Source: JADGNF01 sp964434745 (GTDB lineage Archaea > Thermoproteota > Bathyarchaeia > Bathyarchaeales > Bathycorpusculaceae). From it: 64,000 nucleotides of DNA. The DNA is taken from NCBI GenBank assembly GCA_964434745.1, contig CAYSWL010000001.1, positions 1 through 64,000 on the forward strand. Reading direction: 5' to 3'. This document shows, piece by piece, positions 61,200 to 64,000 of this stretch. Each line of letters begins with the position of its first letter. Position 1 is the stretch's first letter. The notes under the pieces were generated by a model. That model saw only the letters and a program-made list of their open reading frames with translations. It did not search any database and had not been told where the DNA came from. The position numbers and the translations under genes were made by a program.

Positions 61200-61694
61200 A
61201 TGGAGTTAGCAGTCCTAGTTGCTGAAGCGCTTAAGTTCATATTTCCAGCCTACTGTGCAAACGGTGCACCTGTTATCGGAGGCGGAGGATATCCTATGGA
61301 CTTTGGAAAGAACTTTTATGATGGTAAAAGGATCTTTGGGGCACATAAAACCTTCCGAGGCTTTTTCTTTGGGCTATCCATAGGTTTTTTAGTTGGGTTA
61401 ATTGAGGCTTTCGTTTTTGGTTTCTCTTTTTGGTTAGCTATTCTTGCACCACTGGGTGCTTTAATTGGTGATTTAACTGGCGCATTTCTTAAACGGCGAC
61501 TAAATATTCCTCCTGGTGGGATGCTTCCGATTGTAGACCAGATAGATTTCGTAGTGGGTGCGTTGGTATTTACTTTGCCTTTGGGCATAATAACTTGGGA
61601 AATAGCTGTATTAGTCCTTGTAATTACTCCACCTATTCATTTGTTTACCAATATTGTAGCCTACAAACTTAAACTGAAAAAGAATCCATGGTAA
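61200..61694 (+). CDS. carS: CDP-archaeol synthase
   Basis: Membrane CTP transferase that activates unsaturated archaetidic acid to CDP-archaeol for polar lipid synthesis. The 164-residue protein has about five helices and the family's Y-C-A-N-G-A-P-V-I-G-G-G-G, P-M-D-F-G-K, I-F-G-A-H-K-T-F-R-G and D-L-T-G-A-F-L-K-R-R motifs. Close behind radB. Works upstream of CDP-alcohol phosphatidyltransferases such as the one at 55415. Confidence 0.95.
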   Translation: MELAVLVAEALKFIFPAYCANGAPVIGGGGYPMDFGKNFYDGKRIFGAHKTFRGFFFGLSIGFLVGLIEAFVFGFSFWLAILAPLGALIGDLTGAFLKRRLNIPPGGMLPIVDQIDFVVGALVFTLPLGIITWEIAVLVLVITPPIHLFTNIVAYKLKLKKNPW

Positions 61695-61811
61695 ACATGA
61701 AACCTAAGTTAATCTACCCTTCATAATTATTTCTATGAGAATTTTTGACGAAAATAAAGATTGTTGGGATATTATCCCAAGACGGCTATCAATTATTTTA
61801 GTTGGATAATT

Positions 61812-62249
61812 TTATCCGACTATTTTTATGTGAATGACGTATTCTAGGAACAGGTATGATATGAACACCAATGCGACGCCTATGGTAAGTACCATGTATG
61901 CTTGTCTTGGATTGAATGCATGTCTTGCACTTTGGTGTAAAGCTAGCAGACCGATTAAGCCGGCGGCGTATAGGGTTGCAGCAATAACAGTGTCAAAGAC
62001 AAATTGTTCACTTAGTCCATTAGTGCCAAACGCGCTAGTGTAGAAGAAATAGAACCTTGTATTGGTGGAGTATGCCAGCATAGGTTGATTGACAATGTTA
62101 TAGACTGTGCCACTAAGAAGAAGTACAGCCACGCTCATGACAACGACTGTAACTAACAGTGATGATGGTTGCATGGTTGAGATTCTTCTAAACCCTTGGC
62201 TAAGCGAAAATGGTAACGATGACGCCTGTTTCTTAACTTTATTTGACAT
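61812..62249 (-). CDS. small membrane protein, unknown
   Basis: The 145-residue protein has a basic N-terminus (V-K-K-Q-A), then helices near 31-50, 85-105 and 115-140, three to four in all, with an external loop with many aromatic residues (R-F-Y-F-F-Y-T-S). No family recognised. Directly adjoining the small zinc-finger gene (stop and start touch), which itself overlaps the topoisomerase gene, so it is the last gene of a topA operon. Confidence 0.6.
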   Translation of the reverse strand: MSNKVKKQASSLPFSLSQGFRRISTMQPSSLLVTVVVMSVAVLLLSGTVYNIVNQPMLAYSTNTRFYFFYTSAFGTNGLSEQFVFDTVIAATLYAAGLIGLLALHQSARHAFNPRQAYMVLTIGVALVFISYLFLEYVIHIKIVG

Positions 62250-62465
62250 TTATGTTTCCTCGTTTTCAGTCAGGTATTTGGATACTTCTTTAACCCACAT
62301 TCCTGCTAAATCATTCTTTGCAATCTCACTTAAATATTCTTTCCAAGAAATGCCTAAAGCGTTCTTCCATAAGCCAAACCTATCATGGAGATTCTTGTAG
62401 GCTTTTAGGTGCTGTTTGCAGAATCCCTTTTCTAAAGTTTCGCGGTCACAGAGTTTACAGTTCAA
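62250..62465 (-). CDS. 71-residue zinc-finger-like protein
   Basis: A small protein that opens C-K-L-C-D and C-K-Q-H near residues 3-19, a possible zinc site, followed by a helical, aromatic-rich body (R-F-G-L-W-K-N-A-L-G-I-S-W-K-E-Y-L). It overlaps the topA stop by four bases (ATGA), so it is translationally coupled to topoisomerase. I know no named family but have a sense that similar short proteins are found near topA in relatives; not verified. Confidence 0.65.
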   Translation of the reverse strand: MNCKLCDRETLEKGFCKQHLKAYKNLHDRFGLWKNALGISWKEYLSEIAKNDLAGMWVKEVSKYLTENEET

Positions 62466-64000
62466 GGCTTTCTCTCCTTACTTTTTGAAGGACATTTAAG
62501 ATTTAAACAAAATGTCTGTGGTCGTTTTCCTTTACCCCATAATAATACAGTATTCCAGTTACAACTTCTGCAGGTTTTTCCTGATGGTTTAACAAATCCC
62601 TGCTGTGGTAATGAGAATGCGGTTTTACAAGTACCCTTAAAATAGTTGGTGCATCCAACAAAGCGCTTTTGGGTTTTTTTAGAATTCAAAATAACTAATT
62701 TTCCACTATGACATGTCGGGCAGGGTCCAATTTCTCTTTCTTTATGTTTAGCCTTGCCTAAAGCTTGACTTAATTGATTTCCTACTGCTTTTTCGTTATT
62801 TTTTAGATTTAAAGTGACAGATTTTAAAACATTTACGGCGTCAACTAAAATATTTTCTCGTTTTTCATTATGTTGCTGGATTTGGTTCATTCTATCCTCC
62901 AGCTTCTGAGTAAATTCTGATGATACTACTTCTGGACAGTACTTTCTTAATACATCTATAACTTCTAACCCTAAATCACTTACCATAATTTTTTCGCTAT
63001 GAACATATTTTCTTTCATAAAGTGTCTCTATTATCCCAGCTCGTGTCGCTTTTGTACCAATATTTTCCTTTTCCATTTTTTTAAGTAAACTACTAGGATT
63101 ATATCTGGGCGGAGGCTTTGTAAATTTATCTTCCAAAATAATTTTCTCTACTTTAATAATCTGACCTTCAGTCACAGCTGGCAAAGGGGTATCTTGAAGT
63201 CGTGCGAATCCTTCGTAAAAATGCAGCCATCCTTCATCAATTGTTTGCTTGCCGTTAAGAATAAACTTTTCACCACCAACTTCTATGGTTGCTTTAACAC
63301 TTTGTCTTAGAGCGGGGTCACCAAATACTGCCATGAATCGGTGAACCACAAGATTGTATATGTTTTTTTCAGGCCCAAAGAGTTGTTTTTGAGGCAATTT
63401 TCCAGTAGGATAAATAGCAGGGTGTGCGGGGTCATCTTTTTTTCCCTCGTTTGGTCTTAGATGAGGCTTTGAAAGAAGCTCTCCAGCAAGCTTTGTATAT
63501 TCACGCATTTTGGATAGATTTTTTAGAATATTTTCAAAACCTATTTGCGGTGGAAGTTTTTGACTGCTAGTACGTGGGTATGAAATTAATGCGTCTAAGT
63601 ATAATCGTTGGGCTATGCTTAAAGTGCGCATTGGTGTATACCCAAAAAGTTTGTAGGCTTCACTTTGAAGCCCACCTAAATCAAAAGGAACTGGGGAAGG
63701 CTGAACAAATTGTTTTGTTTCTACTTCTGTTATTGCACCAAATCTATTTCTACACGTATCAACTATGGTCTGCGCGTCATTCTTTACATCAATAGTTTTC
63801 CTTTCGTGAATTGCTTCAAAAATGGTGTTTCCAATTTTAATTTTAGCTTTAATAATCCAGTAAGGTACTGGAACAAAACATCCGATACTCTTTTCCCGCA
63901 TTGCTAAAAATTTTAACGCAGGACCTTGTACTCTTCCTGTGCTTAATGTGGCATACTGTCCACTGACGTTTTTTACAGCATATGTTAATGCTCTAGATAA
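62462..64000 (-). CDS. topA: DNA topoisomerase type IA (5' end cut by window)
   Basis: The C-terminal ~513 residues of a type IA topoisomerase. The frame is open through the window end. It starts in the window with L-S-R-A-L-T-Y-A, then L-S-T-G-R-V-Q-G-P-A-L, the conserved S-x-G-R-V-Q motif. The catalytic Tyr is in I-S-Y-P-R-T-S-S. Two C-terminal zinc fingers (C-P-T-C-H ... C-T-N-Y-F-K-G-T-C and C-R-S-C-N ... C-L-N-L-K-C-P) follow. It relaxes negative supercoils. An archaeal TopA/Top3-like form; no reverse gyrase helicase part is visible here. Confidence 0.93.
   Translation of the reverse strand, partial: LSRALTYAVKNVSGQYATLSTGRVQGPALKFLAMREKSIGCFVPVPYWIIKAKIKIGNTIFEAIHERKTIDVKNDAQTIVDTCRNRFGAITEVETKQFVQPSPVPFDLGGLQSEAYKLFGYTPMRTLSIAQRLYLDALISYPRTSSQKLPPQIGFENILKNLSKMREYTKLAGELLSKPHLRPNEGKKDDPAHPAIYPTGKLPQKQLFGPEKNIYNLVVHRFMAVFGDPALRQSVKATIEVGGEKFILNGKQTIDEGWLHFYEGFARLQDTPLPAVTEGQIIKVEKIILEDKFTKPPPRYNPSSLLKKMEKENIGTKATRAGIIETLYERKYVHSEKIMVSDLGLEVIDVLRKYCPEVVSSEFTQKLEDRMNQIQQHNEKRENILVDAVNVLKSVTLNLKNNEKAVGNQLSQALGKAKHKEREIGPCPTCHSGKLVILNSKKTQKRFVGCTNYFKGTCKTAFSLPQQGFVKPSGKTCRSCNWNTVLLWGKGKRPQTFCLNLKCPSKSKERKP

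Overview
The window is archaeal chromosome, low in GC. It carries a TFB, a thermosome subunit, aIF1, ribosomal protein S15, three KEOPS genes (Kae1, Bud32, Pcc1), NucS, Nre, RadB, an XPD helicase, CDP-archaeol synthase and an archaeal mevalonate-pathway pair. An RPC34/RPC39-type wHTH/Fe-S protein, tRNA introns at non-canonical sites, an HdrA-MvhD fusion, 2-oxoacid:ferredoxin oxidoreductase and a C-terminal anchor of the form P-E-x-x-x-W point to the TACK group, most likely Bathyarchaeia. The lineage is an inference from gene content; no 16S gene is present.

Layout. 1-6 kb: a 121-bp MITE-like element, membrane proteins, a PPC-domain protein, a molybdopterin oxidoreductase gene broken by an amber codon, and a radical-SAM/Pol IV repair pair. 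6-12 kb: rRNA methyltransferase RlmE and an RPC34-like gene, divergent from a Kae1-Bud32-XTPase-S15-DHH nuclease-Pcc1 cluster. 12-21 kb: accessory stretch with long gene-poor gaps, a tRNA-Asp carrying two introns, Nre, pyrophosphatase, NucS, a second copy of the MITE and a damaged VapBC module with a palindromic operator. 21-26 kb: polyferredoxin plus HdrA-MvhD fusion (electron-transfer hub) and an ABC exporter. 26-30 kb: a decayed NosD-like gene, an ECF-like membrane protein and tRNA-Gln. 30-38 kb: TFB, Zn ribbon, aIF1, nicotinate phosphoribosyltransferase, a thiolase homologue next to a DUF35-HMG-CoA synthase fusion, a Yip1-like protein and an OB-fold protein. 38-50 kb: 2-oxoacid:ferredoxin oxidoreductase with an unusual ten-cysteine peptide, an intact NosD-like surface protein, MsrA, an MBL-rhodanese protein, Nudix, thymidylate synthase and thermosome. 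50-64 kb: hemerythrin, Sua5, GNAT, a small regulator region with two matching 38-bp palindromes, then a DNA/RNA maintenance block (Nth, XPD, Clp1-type kinase, RuvC-like protein, RadB), CarS and a type IA topoisomerase cut by the window end.

The genes suggest an anaerobe that uses ferredoxin-linked 2-oxoacid oxidation and Hdr-type electron transfer, makes archaeal lipids, and carries a sizeable repair set. Four repair proteins (Pol IV, Nre, NucS and, less clearly, XPD) end in PCNA-binding-like motifs. The observations most worth following are the doubly interrupted tRNA-Asp, the thiolase lacking its catalytic residues beside the DUF35-HMGCS fusion, the paired 38-bp palindromes, and the MITE with intact target duplication.
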